From positions 248,001 through 312,000 of the forward strand of contig CAWJFY010000005.1 of NCBI GenBank assembly GCA_963842295.1: 64,000 nt of DNA. The letters are read 5' to 3'. How positions within the stretch are numbered: the stretch's first letter is position 1; each line of letters begins with the position of its first letter. This document shows positions 18,248 to 27,580 of this stretch, piece after piece. The notes beneath the pieces were generated by a model. That model searched no databases, was not told the DNA's origin, and worked only from the letters and a program-made list of their open reading frames with translations. This DNA is from JAJNBA01 sp963842295 (GTDB lineage: Bacteria > Actinomycetota > UBA4738 > HRBIN12). Both the position numbers and the translations under genes were made by a program.

Positions 18248-19351
18248 GTGCCGCGGTCGCCACCGAGACGAGACCCGAGCGCCTCGACGCCGGTCCCCGG
18301 CCGTACCGGATCGGCGTGATCCGCGGCGACGGGACGGGGCCGGAGGTGATCGCCGAGGCCCTCAAGGTCCTCGAGTCGGTCCGGGAGGGCTTCGAGGTGG
18401 AGCTGATCGACTTCGATCTCGGCGCCGAGAGGTACCTGCGGACCGGGGAGACCCTGCCGGAGGCCGACCTCGAGGCGCTGCGAGAACACCCACGCGATCC
18501 TGTTGGGCGCGGTGGGCGACCCGCGGGTGCCGCCGGGGATCCTCGAGCGCGACCTCCTGCTCCGGATCCGCTTCGAGCTGGACCAATTCGTGAACCTCCG
18601 GCCGGTCATCCGGTACCCCGGGGTGGAGACGCTGGTGCCGTCGCACACCGAGGACGACGTCAACATGGTCGTGGTCCGCGAGAACTCCGAGGGGCTCTAC
18701 AGCGGGGTCGGCGGGTTCCATCGGAAGGGCACTCGCCACGAGGTGGCGGTCCAGTCCTCCGTGAACACGCGGCATGGCGTCGAGCGGATCGTGCGCTATG
18801 CGTTCGACCTCGCGATGCGGCCGGATCGCCGCCGGAAGGTGACGCTCGTCCACAAGACGAACGTGCTGACGTTCGCGGGCGACCTCTACCAGCGGGTCGT
18901 GGACGAGGTCGCGACCGAGTACCCGGACGTCGTGACCGACTACGTGCATGTCGATGCGGCCTGCATCTACTTCCTGGACGACCCGTCGCGGTTCGACGTG
19001 ATCGTCACCGACAATATGTTCGGCGACATCATCACGGACCTCGGCGCGATGATCCAGGGCGGGATGGGGATCGCGGCCGGCGGGAACATCAATCCGATCG
19101 GCGTGTCGATGTTCGAGCCGATCGGCGGGACCGCACCGTCGGAAACGGGGAAGGGCACGATCAACCCGCTCGCGGCGATCGGCGCCACCGGGATGCTCCT
19201 GTCGCAGCTCGGCGAAGGTGGGGCAGCGGCGCGCATCGACGCCGGGATCCGCTTCGCCTGCACCAAGCTCGCGTCGATGCGCGCCGCCGAGATGGGCTAC
19301 TCGACCCAGGAGGTCGGCGATCTCGTTACAGAAGCGGCGGCCGCCGTATGA
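18244..19351 (+). CDS. leuB: 3-isopropylmalate dehydrogenase-type enzyme, one frame break
   Basis: This is an NAD-dependent beta-decarboxylating dehydrogenase. The N-terminus has IGVIRGDGTGPEVIAEAL. A frame break near 18483 comes before HAILLGAVGDP. The rest has VVRENSEGLYSG, the catalytic Lys segment THLVHKTNVL-like VTLVHKTNVLTF, the metal-binding DNMFGDIITDLGAM and the NAD loop EPIGGTAPSETGKG. The reconstructed length is about 368 residues. In this operon it would serve leucine synthesis and, with citramalate, could also oxidise methylmalate for isoleucine. The isocitrate dehydrogenase family is related, but the operon context favours LeuB. leuC and leuD are not in the window. Confidence 0.88.
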
Positions 19352-20938
19352 GGCCGGGCCCTCGCGTCGAGCTGTACGACACGACGCTGCGCGACGGCGC
19401 CCAGGCGCCGGGACTCTCGTACTCCGTCGAGGACCGGATGCGGATCCTCCACAAGCTCGACCAGCTGGGCCTGCCGTACATCGAAGGTGGCTGGCCGGGT
19501 GCCAACCCTCGCGACACGGAGTTCTTCCGTCTGGCGATCGAAGGAGAAGCTCGCCAACGCCGAGCTCGTCGCTTTCGGGATGACCCGGCGGGCGGGGGAG
19601 AACGCCGAGGACAGCGCGATCCTCCGTGACCTCCTGGACGCCGGCACCGAGACCGTGTGCTTCGTGGGCAAGAGCTGGGACGTCCACGTCGAGAAGGCGC
19701 TGCGGACCGACCTCGACGAAGGCGTGGCGATGGTCCGCGACACCGTCAGGCATCTCCGCGGCCAGGGACGCCGTGTGTTCTTCGACGCCGAGCACTTCTT
19801 CGACGGCTACGTCGGGAACGCCGCCTTCGCTCTCCGGGTGCTCGAGGCGGCCGCCGAGGAAGGCGCCGAGCGCCTGGTGCTCTGCGACACGAACGGAGGC
19901 ACGCTCCCGTCGGAGGTCGCGCGGATCGTGGGCGAGGTCCGCGAACGCGTGAGCGGCGTGCCGCTCGGGATCCACACCCACAACGACACGGGCTGCGCGG
20001 TCGCCTCCGCCCTTGCGGGGGTCGAGGCCGGCGTGCTCCAGGTGCAGGGGGTGGTGAACGGTTACGGCGAGCGAACCGGCAACGCCGACATCGTGCCGAT
20101 CGCCGCCAACCTCATCCTGAAGATGGACGCCGACTGCCTGCCCGAGGGCGCCGTGGAGCGCCTCACCGAGGTGGCGCACTACGTCGCCGAGGTGGCCAAC
20201 GTCGCCCCCGACTCGCGCCAGCCCTATACGGGGCGCTTCGCGTTCACCCACAAGGCGGGCCTGCACGCGAGCGGGGTGGCCCGGTTCAGCGAGGCCTACG
20301 AGCACGTCGCGCCGGCTTCCGTCGGCAACCGGCGAGGGGTGGTTGCCTCCGACCTCGGCGGCGCCGCGACGCTCAAGATGAAGGCGACCGAGTTCGGCCT
20401 CGAGGTGGACGATGGCGCGATCCCCAGCGTCCTCGAAGAGCTGAAGACGCGTGAGGCGCGCGGCTACACCTTCGAGCTCGCCGATGCCTCGCTCGAGCTC
20501 TTGATGCGACGCGCCTCGGGATGGTCGCAGCCGTTCTTCGAGATCGACAGCTACCGCGTTCACGTCGAGGAGCGGGTCGGCGACGGCGAGCCGCCGCTCG
20601 CGGAGGCCACCGTGAAGGTTCGCACCAAGGGCTCGCGTCACATCGAGTCGGCCGAGGGGCACGGTCCCGTGGGCGCGCTCGACGACGCGTTGCGCAAGGC
20701 GCTCACGAACGACTACCCGGAGCTTCGGCACATCGAGCTCGAGGACTATCGGGTGCGTGTACTCGCCGAGACGCACGGGACGGGGGCCGTTGTCCGGGTG
20801 CTGATCGATTCGTCCAACGGCGAGCGGTCGTGGACCACGGTGGGCGTGAGCGAGAACATCATCGAGGCGTCGTGGGAGGCGCTGACGGAGGCGTATCTGT
20901 TCGGCCTTCTCCACCCACGCGACGCGGCCGAGTCGTAG
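19348..20938 (+). CDS. cimA: Citramalate synthase (LeuA family), one frame break
   Basis: A second HMGL-type synthase of about 530 residues. It begins MRPGPRVELYDTTLRDGAQ and, after a frame break near 19540, continues KEKLANAELVAFGMT. It has the TIM-barrel metal site (HTHNDTGCAVAS) and VVNGYGERTGNAD. The GWPGANPRD and FFDAEHFFDGY segments are typical of (R)-citramalate synthases of the TIGR00977 type. The C-terminal LeuA regulatory domain ends near FGLLHPRDAAES. The reaction is pyruvate + acetyl-CoA to citramalate, a threonine-independent route to 2-oxobutyrate and isoleucine. It overlaps leuB by ATGA and is the last gene of the run. Confidence 0.88.
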
Positions 20939-20947
20939 CCTGCGGCC

Positions 20948-21876
20948 GTGGAGATGCGTTCGATCGGCTCGATCCCCGTGCCGCTGGCAGGCATCGGCTG
21001 CAACAACTTCGGTCGTCGGATCGATGAGGACCGCGCCCGCCAAGTCGTCGATGCGGCCTTCGGGGTGGGCGCCACCCTCTTCGACACCGCTGACCTCTAC
21101 GGGGACGGACGATCCGAGGAGTTCCTCGGCAAGTCACTGAAGGCGCGCCGCGACGAGACCGTGATCGTCTCGAAGTTCGGGATGCGGAAGCCGCCGGACG
21201 GGCTCAGTGGCGGTGACCCGGTGTGGGTGGTTCGCGCGTGTGAGGAGAGCTTGACGCGCCTCGCGACCGACCGGATCGACGTCTATCTGCTGCACACTCC
21301 CGATGACTCGACCCCGATCGCCGAGACGCTCACCGCGATGTCTCGGCTCGTCGACGAAGGGAAGGTCCGAGAGATCGGGTGTTCGAACTTCTCTGCGGAG
21401 CAGCTGGACGAGGCGGAGGAGGCCGCGACGGAGAAGGGCGTTCGCCGGTTCGTCACGGTGCAGAACGAGTACAGCCTCATCGCGCGCGAAGCCGCGCGAG
21501 GAGGTGCTGCCGGCTTGCCGTCGGCTGGACCTCAGCTTCATGCCGTACTTCCCGCTCGCGTCGGGCCTGCTGACCGGCAAGTACCGCAAGGGCCGGCCGC
21601 CCCCGCCGGGCTCACGGCTCGCCGGGCCCGGTGGCTGGGACGAGCTACATGACCGACGAGCGTCTCGACATCGTCGAGCGCCTGACGGCGTTCGCCGAGC
21701 AGCACGGTCACACGATCCTCGAGCTCGCGATGTCATGGCTGGCGACGCAGCCGGAGATCGCCACCGTGATCGCGGGGGCGACCAGTGCCGAGCAGGTTCG
21801 CGCGAATGCCGAGGCGGTCGAGGCGTGGCGGCTCTCGGACGACGAGTTCGCCGAGATCGACGAGCTCGTTGCGTAG
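20948..21876 (+). CDS. Aldo/keto reductase, two frame breaks
   Basis: An NADP-dependent (beta/alpha)8 oxidoreductase of about 310 residues. The catalytic Asp/Tyr segment is FDTADLYGDGRSEEFLG, with the Lys in ETVIVSKFG and the His region VYLLHTPDD. Frame breaks near 21493 (before REEVLPACRRLDLSFMPY) and near 21645 (before MTDERLDIVERL) interrupt an otherwise normal sequence ending ATVIAGATSAEQVRANAEA, the cofactor-binding end. The GTG start lies 9 bp after cimA, so it may be read as the operon's last gene, but no BCAA role is evident. Substrate unknown. Confidence 0.8.
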
Positions 21877-21880
21877 TCGG

Positions 21881-22393
21881 ATGAGGATCCGTCCGGCGAC
21901 GAGGGAAGATGCGCGGCAGATCGCCGAGGTGCACGTGGCGTCGTGGCGCCACGCCTACCGAGGGCTACTGCCCGACGACTATCTCGAGAAGCTCTCGGTG
22001 GGCGAGCGAGAAGCGCAACGCCTCGCCTGGTTCGCGGATCCACGGCCGGGCTCCGGTGTCCTCGTCGCCGAGGATGATGCAGGCCGCGTGGTGGGGTTCG
22101 CGACGTTCGGGCCGTCCCGCGACGACGACGCGCCCGATGGCACAGGTGAGGTGCCCGCCATCTACATCGACCCGGCGGACGTCGGGACGGGGATCGGCCG
22201 GCAGCTGATCGAGGAGACGGCGGCCGCGCTCCGGAAGGCCGGCTGCACACGGGCGACGCTCTGGGTACTCGAGGAGAACGCGTCCGCCCGCCGCTTCTAC
22301 GAGAGGGTCGGCTGGACCTGGGACGGCGCGGTCAGCACTCACGACTTCGACTGCGCGAACGAGCCGGTCGTTCGGTACGCGGTGGACCTGTGA
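21881..22393 (+). CDS. GNAT-family N-acetyltransferase
   Basis: 170 residues beginning MRIRPATREDARQIAEVHVA, a canonical GNAT opening. The acetyl-CoA pyrophosphate loop appears as VGTGIGRQLIEETAAALRKAG (near residues 105-125), and the C-terminal ENASARRFYERVGW is the usual beta5-alpha4 segment. The acceptor is unknown; small amines, peptides and antibiotics are all possible in this family. It starts 4 bp after the aldo/keto reductase stop. Confidence 0.85.
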   Translation: MRIRPATREDARQIAEVHVASWRHAYRGLLPDDYLEKLSVGEREAQRLAWFADPRPGSGVLVAEDDAGRVVGFATFGPSRDDDAPDGTGEVPAIYIDPADVGTGIGRQLIEETAAALRKAGCTRATLWVLEENASARRFYERVGWTWDGAVSTHDFDCANEPVVRYAVDL

Positions 22394-22924
22394 TCAGGCG
22401 GGCGACGGCTCGTCGCGCAGCACGCTCATCAGGAGTTCGTCGTGACGGCTGCCGTCGTACCACGTGTGATCGCGCAGGCGGCCTTCCTCGACGAACCCGG
22501 CCTTCCGATAGGCGCCAACCGCGCGCTCGTCATCTGCCAGGACCTGGAGCGAGATCTTGGCCAGGTTGAGCTGCCGGAATCCGTAGTCCACCAGCGTTCG
22601 CACGGCGTCTTGCCCATGGCCTTGCTTCCAGTAGGGCTTGCCGATCCGGATCCCGACCTCGGCCCGCTGGTGGTAGTGGTCGATCGACTGCAGGCCACAC
22701 ATGCCGATCGTCTCGGCGTCCACGTCGATCGCGAACCAAGCCGAGTCGGTGTGGTCTTCCTCGTTCCATCGCTTGTCGCGCGCCTCGATCTCCTCGAGGG
22801 AGACGGGGAGCGGAGGATGGCTGTCGGAGAGCGCGCGCATCTCGATCGTCTCTACCAGCTCATAGAGGCGTTCCCGGTCCCAGGCCTGGATCGGTCGCAG
22901 CACGACGCGGTCGCCCTGGAGCAT
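22394..22924 (-). CDS. RimJ/RimL-type GNAT acetyltransferase
   Basis: 176 residues beginning MLQGDRVVLRPIQAWDRERL, as in RimJ/RimL and spermidine N-acetyltransferase relatives. The acetyl-CoA loop is PYWKQGHGQDAVRTLVDYGF, and the C-terminal segment ADDERAVGAYRKAGFVEEG is typical. Its stop codon directly abuts that of the convergent GNAT gene, with no bases between. The acceptor is unknown. Confidence 0.85.
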   Translation of the reverse strand: MLQGDRVVLRPIQAWDRERLYELVETIEMRALSDSHPPLPVSLEEIEARDKRWNEEDHTDSAWFAIDVDAETIGMCGLQSIDHYHQRAEVGIRIGKPYWKQGHGQDAVRTLVDYGFRQLNLAKISLQVLADDERAVGAYRKAGFVEEGRLRDHTWYDGSRHDELLMSVLRDEPSPA

Positions 22925-22956
22925 GGCCGCAGCCTACGCGAACCCTCCACGAGAAG

Positions 22957-22971
22957 TTCATGACTCCTTCA
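22957..22971 (+). promoter_or_regulatory. Possible 11-bp-spaced direct repeat upstream of the membrane protein/TCS genes
   Basis: TTCA occurs at 22957-22960 and 22968-22971 in the context GTTCATGACTC-CTTCACACCTC, one helical turn apart. That is the geometry bound by OmpR/PhoB-type regulators. The adjacent operon encodes such a regulator, so autoregulation is conceivable. The repeat is short and could be chance. Confidence 0.25.
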
Positions 22972-23031
22972 CACCTCGGCGGGAGTCTGATGCAAGGGAT
23001 GGGAGGGACTCATCCGGCAAGGAGGTTCGAG

Positions 23032-23403
23032 ATGCGACGCGGGTTCGGATTGGGCGCGGCGATCCTGGTGGTCCTGCTGCTCGTCGGGGTCGGGATCGGT
23101 GCCTACAACTGGGGCGTGAACGAGGGGATCGAGCAGAGCGGTCAAGCCACAGAGATCGTGCGGTACGTCGGGGGTCACGGGTTCGGCTTCTTCCCGTTCT
23201 TCCTCTTCTTCCCGCTGTTCTTCCTGGCGCTGTTCGCGTTCAAGGGAGCGATGTGGCGGCGCCATGGTGACCACCACGGGCCTGGTGGACATGGTCCGAG
23301 TGGCCACGGTCCCGGCGGCCACTGGGAGCAGGGGTACGAGGAGTGGCACCGCCGGCAGCACGAGGCCGGCGGCGACCAGAGTGCGGGAGGCGAACCCGCC
23401 TAG
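23032..23403 (+). CDS. Membrane protein with His/Gly-rich C-terminal tail
   Basis: 123 residues. I choose the ATG at 23032 because AAGGAGG lies seven bases before it. There is an N-terminal hydrophobic helix (LGAAILVVLLLVGVGIGAYN), a second very aromatic one (FGFFPFFLFFPLFFLALFAF, residues ~57-76), then a soluble tail with HGDHHGPGGHGPSGHGPGGH, about ten His in thirty residues. Such tails can bind Ni, Cu or Zn. It lies just upstream of a response regulator and histidine kinase, so it may sense or buffer metal, or report envelope stress, to that system (inference). Confidence 0.75.
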   Translation: MRRGFGLGAAILVVLLLVGVGIGAYNWGVNEGIEQSGQATEIVRYVGGHGFGFFPFFLFFPLFFLALFAFKGAMWRRHGDHHGPGGHGPSGHGPGGHWEQGYEEWHRRQHEAGGDQSAGGEPA

Positions 23404-23413
23404 GCATGCCCCC

Positions 23414-23445
23414 GGCGGGGCGGTGGCGGTTGCCACCGCCCCGCC
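23414..23445 (+). terminator. Strong 14-bp perfect hairpin between the membrane protein and response regulator
   Basis: GGCGGGGCGGTGGC and GCCACCGCCCCGCC pair perfectly around a GGTT loop, starting 11 bp after the stop codon. There is no U-tract. It could be an actinobacterial-type U-less terminator or a processing/stability element that sets the ratio of membrane protein to regulator. Confidence 0.55.
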
Positions 23446-23481
23446 GCCGCTGCACTGTGGCGGCTGCGTCGAGGAGTTCCC

Positions 23482-24165
23482 ATGAAGACCGTGTTGGTCG
23501 TCGAGGACGAGATGAAGATCGCGCGGGTCGTGCGCGACTACCTGACCGACGCCGGTTTCGAGGTGATCGTGGCATCCAGCGGTGAGGCCGCCCTCGCGAG
23601 CGCCCGAGGGTCGAAGCCTGACCTCGTCGTGCTCGACCTCGGGCTTCCCGGCGTGGACGGCCTCGACGTGGCGCGGGAGCTCCGCGGCTCCTCGCGCGTG
23701 CCGATCGTGATGCTCACGGCGCGCGGAGAGGAGACCGACAGGATCGTCGGACTCGAGCTCGGCGCCGACGACTACATGGTGAAACCGTTCAGCCCCAAGG
23801 AGCTGGTGGCGAGGGTCCGCGCCGTCCTGCGAAGGAGCTCGACGGCCGAGATGCTCCGGGAGCAGCCGATCCGTGTCGCCGACGTGGAGGTCGATCCTCA
23901 GCGGATGCGCGTGACCCGGAATGGGCGTCCGGTCGAGCTCACGCCGACCGAGTTCCAGCTCCTGGCCACGCTCGCACGCGAGCCCGGACGAGTGTTCACG
24001 CGCGGACAGCTGCTCGACGCGATCCATGGGGTTGCGATCGAGTCCTACGAGCGCGCGATCGACGCCCATGTGAAGAACATCCGGAAGAAGCTGGAGCCCG
24101 AGCCGGGGAAGCCTCGGTACGTCCTCACGGTCCACGGCGTCGGATACCGGTTCGCAGATGCCTGA
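23482..24165 (+). CDS. OmpR/PhoB-family response regulator
   Basis: 227 residues. The receiver domain (1-118) has the acidic pocket VEDE (residues 7-10), phosphoacceptor Asp52 in VVLDLGLPG, Thr79 in MLTA and Lys101 in MVKPF. The C-terminal winged-helix DNA-binding domain (about 128-225) has LTPTEFQLLATLAREPGRVF and VKNIRKKLEPEPGKPRYV. Phosphorylated by the adjacent kinase, it would bind direct repeats and control transcription. Its stop overlaps the kinase start at 24158. Confidence 0.92.
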   Translation: MKTVLVVEDEMKIARVVRDYLTDAGFEVIVASSGEAALASARGSKPDLVVLDLGLPGVDGLDVARELRGSSRVPIVMLTARGEETDRIVGLELGADDYMVKPFSPKELVARVRAVLRRSSTAEMLREQPIRVADVEVDPQRMRVTRNGRPVELTPTEFQLLATLAREPGRVFTRGQLLDAIHGVAIESYERAIDAHVKNIRKKLEPEPGKPRYVLTVHGVGYRFADA

Positions 24166-25314
24166 CGACGAGCACGACCACGGCCACGCCACGGCCCACC
24201 GTGGGGAGGTCCGCAGTGGCGCGGCGGTCCGTCATGGCGAGGCGGCAAGCCTCCGTGGTGGCCGGAAGACGAGGACTGGCCTCCGCGCGGCCCCGAGGCC
24301 TGGCGGGGGATGCGCCGTCATTTCGTTCGCAAGTTCGTGTTCGATCCGAGCCCTCTTCCTCGCGTTGTTAGTCACGCTCGCCGCGCTCTTCGGCGGTGTC
24401 CTCTGGGGTCGCGAAGGTCCGGATCGACCGCGGGCAAGGTCGGCATCGTCCTGATCGCGCTCGCGATCTTCCTGATCGTGCGCGCGGGGCGGCGGTTCGC
24501 GTCGCCGTTCGGCGACGTGATGGAAGCCGCTGATCGCGTCGCCGCGGGCGACTACGAGACCCGCGTCCAGGAGCGCGGCTCTCGCGAGGTCAGGCGCCTC
24601 GGCCGCGCGTTCAACGAGATGACCGAGCGCCTCGGCACGAACGAGACGCGACGTCGGCAGCTCCTTGCCGACGTCGCGCACGAGCTCCGCACGCCGCTCT
24701 CGGTGATCCAGGCGAACCTCGAGGCGATCCTCGACGGTCTGTATCCGATCGACGAAGCGCACCTCCGGCCGGTGCTCGAGGAGACGAACGTGATGGCCCG
24801 GCTGCTCGACGACCTGCAGACGCTGTCGACCGCCGAGGCGGGCGTCCTCACGTTGCATCGCGAGCCGGTCGAGCCGCGCCAGCTGATCGACGCGGCCGTC
24901 GGATGCGTTCACGGCCCAGGCCAAGGAAAGCCGGCGTCCGCCTCGAGATGCGGGGCGCCACGCCTTCCGGAGATCGACGTGGATCGGCTCCGGATCGGCG
25001 AAGTCCTGAGCAATCTGCTCTCGAACGCCCTCCGCCACACGCCGAGCGGCGGCGAGGTCGATCGTCGACGGCCGTCGCACGCGGGGAGCCGTCGAGTTCT
25101 CGATCGCCGATAGCGGGACCGGGATCGCGCAGGAGCGACTCCCGCACGTGTTCGATCGGTTCTCGCGAGCGCCGGACTCACCCTGGCGCGGGCCTCGGCC
25201 TGGCGATCGCGAAGAGTCTGGTCGAGGCCCACGGCGGCGAGATCTCCGCCGAGGGCGGTCCTCGGGGCACGACCATCGCGTTCACGCTCCCGGCGGTCGT
25301 CGGTGAGCGGATAG
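24158..25314 (+). pseudogene. Sensor histidine kinase, heavily frame-broken
   Basis: All parts of a membrane histidine kinase are present, but in shifting frames. There is a His-rich N-terminus (MPDDEHDHGHATAH), a first hydrophobic helix (LFLALLVTLAALFGGVLW), a second (VGIVLIALAIFLIV), a HAMP linker (ADRVAAGDYETRV), the phosphoacceptor box DVAHELRTPLSVIQ, the N-box NLLSNALRHTP, then VEFSIADSGTGIAQERLPHV (G1) and AGLGLAIAKSLVEAHGG (G2). At least six frame breaks occur between about 24250 and 25190. The intact motifs suggest a real kinase with poor local sequence, although recent decay cannot be excluded. It partners the response regulator upstream. The end is uncertain (25306 or 25314). Confidence 0.75.
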
Positions 25315-25323
25315 GGTTCCGCC

Positions 25324-25699
25324 GTGGCGCCTTCGAAGATGCCGAAGCCGACGGAGGAAACGAAAGATTTCTTCGCGTCGATCGTTCCGGACCACCCCGC
25401 CGTGACGATCCGACCGATGTTCGGGCAGCTATCGGCGTTCGTGAACGGGAACTTGTTCATGGGGATCTTCGGCGAAGACATCCTCGTACGGCTTCCGGAG
25501 GAAGATCGCCAGAAGGTGCTCGGCGCGGGCGGACGGGTCTTCGAACCGATGCAGGGCCGTCCGATGCGCGAATACGTCGTGCTTCCCGAGCGCCTGGCTG
25601 GATGAGCCGGACCGCGTCCGCCAGTGGGCGGCGCGCTCGCTCGATCACGCTGAGGAGCTCCCTCCGAAACAACCCAAGAAGAAGCCGAAGAAGAAGTAG
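25324..25699 (+). CDS. TfoX N-terminal domain-like protein, one frame break
   Basis: It begins at a GTG as VAPSKMPKPTEETKDFFASI and carries the TfoX/Sxy N-terminal pattern PAVTIRPMFGQLSAFVNGNLFMGIFG with RLPEEDRQKV. The literal stop is at 25605. One base of correction near 25600 lets it continue as LDEPDRVRQWAARSLDHAEEL to a Lys-rich tail (PKKKPKKK) and a stop at 25699, the ending common in this family. About 125 residues. Small TfoX-N proteins in Actinomycetota have no established role, and competence regulation should not be assumed. Confidence 0.75.
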
Positions 25700-25748
25700 A
25701 CGCTTCCTCGCTCCTCCCGAAGGGTATGGGCGGGTCGGAGGTGATCCG

Positions 25749-25964
25749 ATGAAAGTGAAGTTCGTCGGCGGCCCGCTGGACGGCCGTGAGGAAGAGATCT
25801 CGGACGACACGCTCGAGGAGGACCATCCGATCTACTGGCCGGAGCGGCCCGCTCGAGACGACGACACCGATCCCGACCAGCCCGGACTCGACGGGGTCGT
25901 CGAGTACCTCTACGAGGGGAACGGGCAGGCGACGTACGTCGGCGGGCAGCTCGAGGGGTCGTAA
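25749..25964 (+). CDS. Small acidic hypothetical protein
   Basis: 71 residues, MKVKFVGGPLDGREEEISDD, with a very acidic middle and the repeated pattern VGGPLDGRE / VGGQLEGS at the two ends. The start has GGAGG ten bases upstream. I know similar short VGGPLDG proteins only as uncharacterised. It lies 9 bp before the DinB-like gene and is probably co-transcribed with it. Confidence 0.65.
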   Translation: MKVKFVGGPLDGREEEISDDTLEEDHPIYWPERPARDDDTDPDQPGLDGVVEYLYEGNGQATYVGGQLEGS

Positions 25965-25973
25965 CCTCGGCGG

Positions 25974-26645
25974 ATGCCCGTCGAGACCTATCTGGAGGTC
26001 GGCGCCAAGCGTGTCTTCGCGGGCGCGCTCGACTGGCCCGGGTGGTGCCGGAGCGCGCGACAGGAGGAGGACGTGCTCGAGGTGCTCCTCGCCTACGGCA
26101 CTCGGTACGCCGCCGTCCTGAAGGGTTCGGGCGTGCGGTTCGCACCGCCCGCGAAGACCTCGACCTTCGAGGTCGTGGAGCGACTGAAGGGCGACGCCAC
26201 CACGGAATTCGGCGCGCCCTCGATCGCACCGAAGGCCGACGCCCGGGCGGTCGACCGCCGATGGCTCACGCGCGAGGAGAAGATCCTGAAGGCGTCCTGG
26301 AACGCGTTCGATCGCGCGGCGGCGAAGTCGACCGGGCCCTTGGCGAAAGGACCGCGCGGTGGCGGCCGCGAGGTGGACGCGATCGTGGCACACGTCATAG
26401 GAGCGGAGGCGAGCTACGCGCGCATGATCGGGGCGGATACGAAGGGCTTCGATGAAGCTGACGCGGACGCCGCGCACGAGGAGCGCGCCATCGTCCGGGC
26501 GGCACTCGAACGCGCCGTCACGGACGGCATCCCAGCGGGCCCGCGAGGCGGGAAACGATGGTCGGCTCCCTACTTCGTCCGCAGGGCGGCGTGGCACGTC
26601 CTCGATCACGCGTGGGAGATCGAGGATCGTTCAGCGACCGGCTGA
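25974..26645 (+). CDS. DinB-superfamily-like protein
   Basis: 223 residues starting MPVETYLEVGAKRVFAGALD. The helical second half has DAIVAHVIGAEASYARMIG and RRAAWHVLDHAWEIEDR. The well-spaced His residues are typical of the DinB/YfiT four-helix metal-binding superfamily, whose actinobacterial members include thiol-dependent enzymes. The activity cannot be named. It overlaps the convergent membrane-protein gene by 15 bp. Confidence 0.65.
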   Translation: MPVETYLEVGAKRVFAGALDWPGWCRSARQEEDVLEVLLAYGTRYAAVLKGSGVRFAPPAKTSTFEVVERLKGDATTEFGAPSIAPKADARAVDRRWLTREEKILKASWNAFDRAAAKSTGPLAKGPRGGGREVDAIVAHVIGAEASYARMIGADTKGFDEADADAAHEERAIVRAALERAVTDGIPAGPRGGKRWSAPYFVRRAAWHVLDHAWEIEDRSATG

Positions 26646-27272
26646 GCTTCGCTCCTCGATCGGCGCCCGGCGGGGGCGGAGCGTGCCCAGAGCGAGGTGA
26701 TCCAGCTCCAAGGCGGCGAGCGCTTCGTAGCGTCCGGCCTCGAGGTCGGCCACCGGATCGTCGCTCGCCTTCCGGAGCTCCCGGAAGCCGCGGGTCGCCA
26801 CGGCACGGTTCGCGAGGTAGGCGAGCGCGACCCCATCGTCGCTCTTCAGCGACTTCCGGAGCGAGTGTCGCTCGCGCTCGCGCGACACGCGCGGCGGGAC
26901 CCACAGGGCGAGGATGGGCAGCGTCGGTCCGAGCGCGAGGCCGGCGCCGATCAGGACTGCCAGGCTGTCCACGTCGTCTTCGACGGAGCGACCGTTCTGT
27001 GCGGTCTCGCTGCCGATCTCCTGGATCTCTTCCGCGATGGCGTCGAACCCTTCGCCCACGAGTGGCACGTCCGACAGCTGGCCGACGGCATCTCCCGCTC
27101 GCCCGATCGCGCGGCCCGTATCCTGCATGCCCTCACCCACCGCGCCGAGCCGTGCGACGAAGTTGCCGACGGCGATACCCAGCACGAGCCAGGCGGCCGT
27201 CCACAGGACCACGAGCAGGTCGATGGCGACGATCGAGCGCTGGGTGCGTCTTGACTCGATCGATCCGATCAT
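26631..27272 (-). CDS. Hypothetical membrane protein
   Basis: 213 residues from ATG 27272 (MIGSIESRRTQRSIVAIDLL). One N-terminal transmembrane helix (LLVVLWTAAWLVLGIAVGNF) is followed by an extracytoplasmic helical stretch rich in Gly/Glu (EGMQDTGRAIGRAGDAVGQL), a second helix (LAVLIGAGLALGPTLPILAL) and a charged cytoplasmic tail (about residues 140-213). The layout resembles small two-helix sensors, but I recognise no family. A much longer open frame extends upstream antisense to the pirin gene and is not coding. Confidence 0.65.
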   Translation of the reverse strand: MIGSIESRRTQRSIVAIDLLVVLWTAAWLVLGIAVGNFVARLGAVGEGMQDTGRAIGRAGDAVGQLSDVPLVGEGFDAIAEEIQEIGSETAQNGRSVEDDVDSLAVLIGAGLALGPTLPILALWVPPRVSRERERHSLRKSLKSDDGVALAYLANRAVATRGFRELRKASDDPVADLEAGRYEALAALELDHLALGTLRPRRAPIEERSSAGR

Positions 27273-27349
27273 CCGTGGAGACCTTGCCCATGCGTCGTCC
27301 GGGGCAAACGTACGTCGGCAGGTAAGCTTTGATGAGAGGTGACGACACC

Positions 27350-27550
27350 ATGCCAGAGACATTCGGAAAGCGTCAGCGCAAGGACGTGAAGGCGAAGAAG
27401 GCGGCGGCGGCGGAGGAGCGGCGTCTCGCCCGCACCCAGCGCCGCCGCGACCGCGAAGCCGGATTGATCGAGCCGGGCCCGCCCGTCGCGACGCCCGAGG
27501 AGATCGAGGAGCAGATGGGGATCGTTCCCCCGGCCTCAGCCTTCGACTGA
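27350..27550 (+). CDS. Small basic hypothetical protein
   Basis: 66 residues from ATG 27350 (MPETFGKRQRKDVKAKKAAA), with GAGAGG about ten bases upstream. The first 40 residues are Lys/Arg/Ala-rich and probably helical. The C-terminus has an acidic EEIEEQMGI patch. This could be a nucleic-acid- or ribosome-associated peptide, but nothing beyond composition supports that. Confidence 0.6.
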   Translation: MPETFGKRQRKDVKAKKAAAAEERRLARTQRRRDREAGLIEPGPPVATPEEIEEQMGIVPPASAFD

Positions 27551-27580
27551 CCGAGGCCTGACCGCCTTCGACGACCGACG

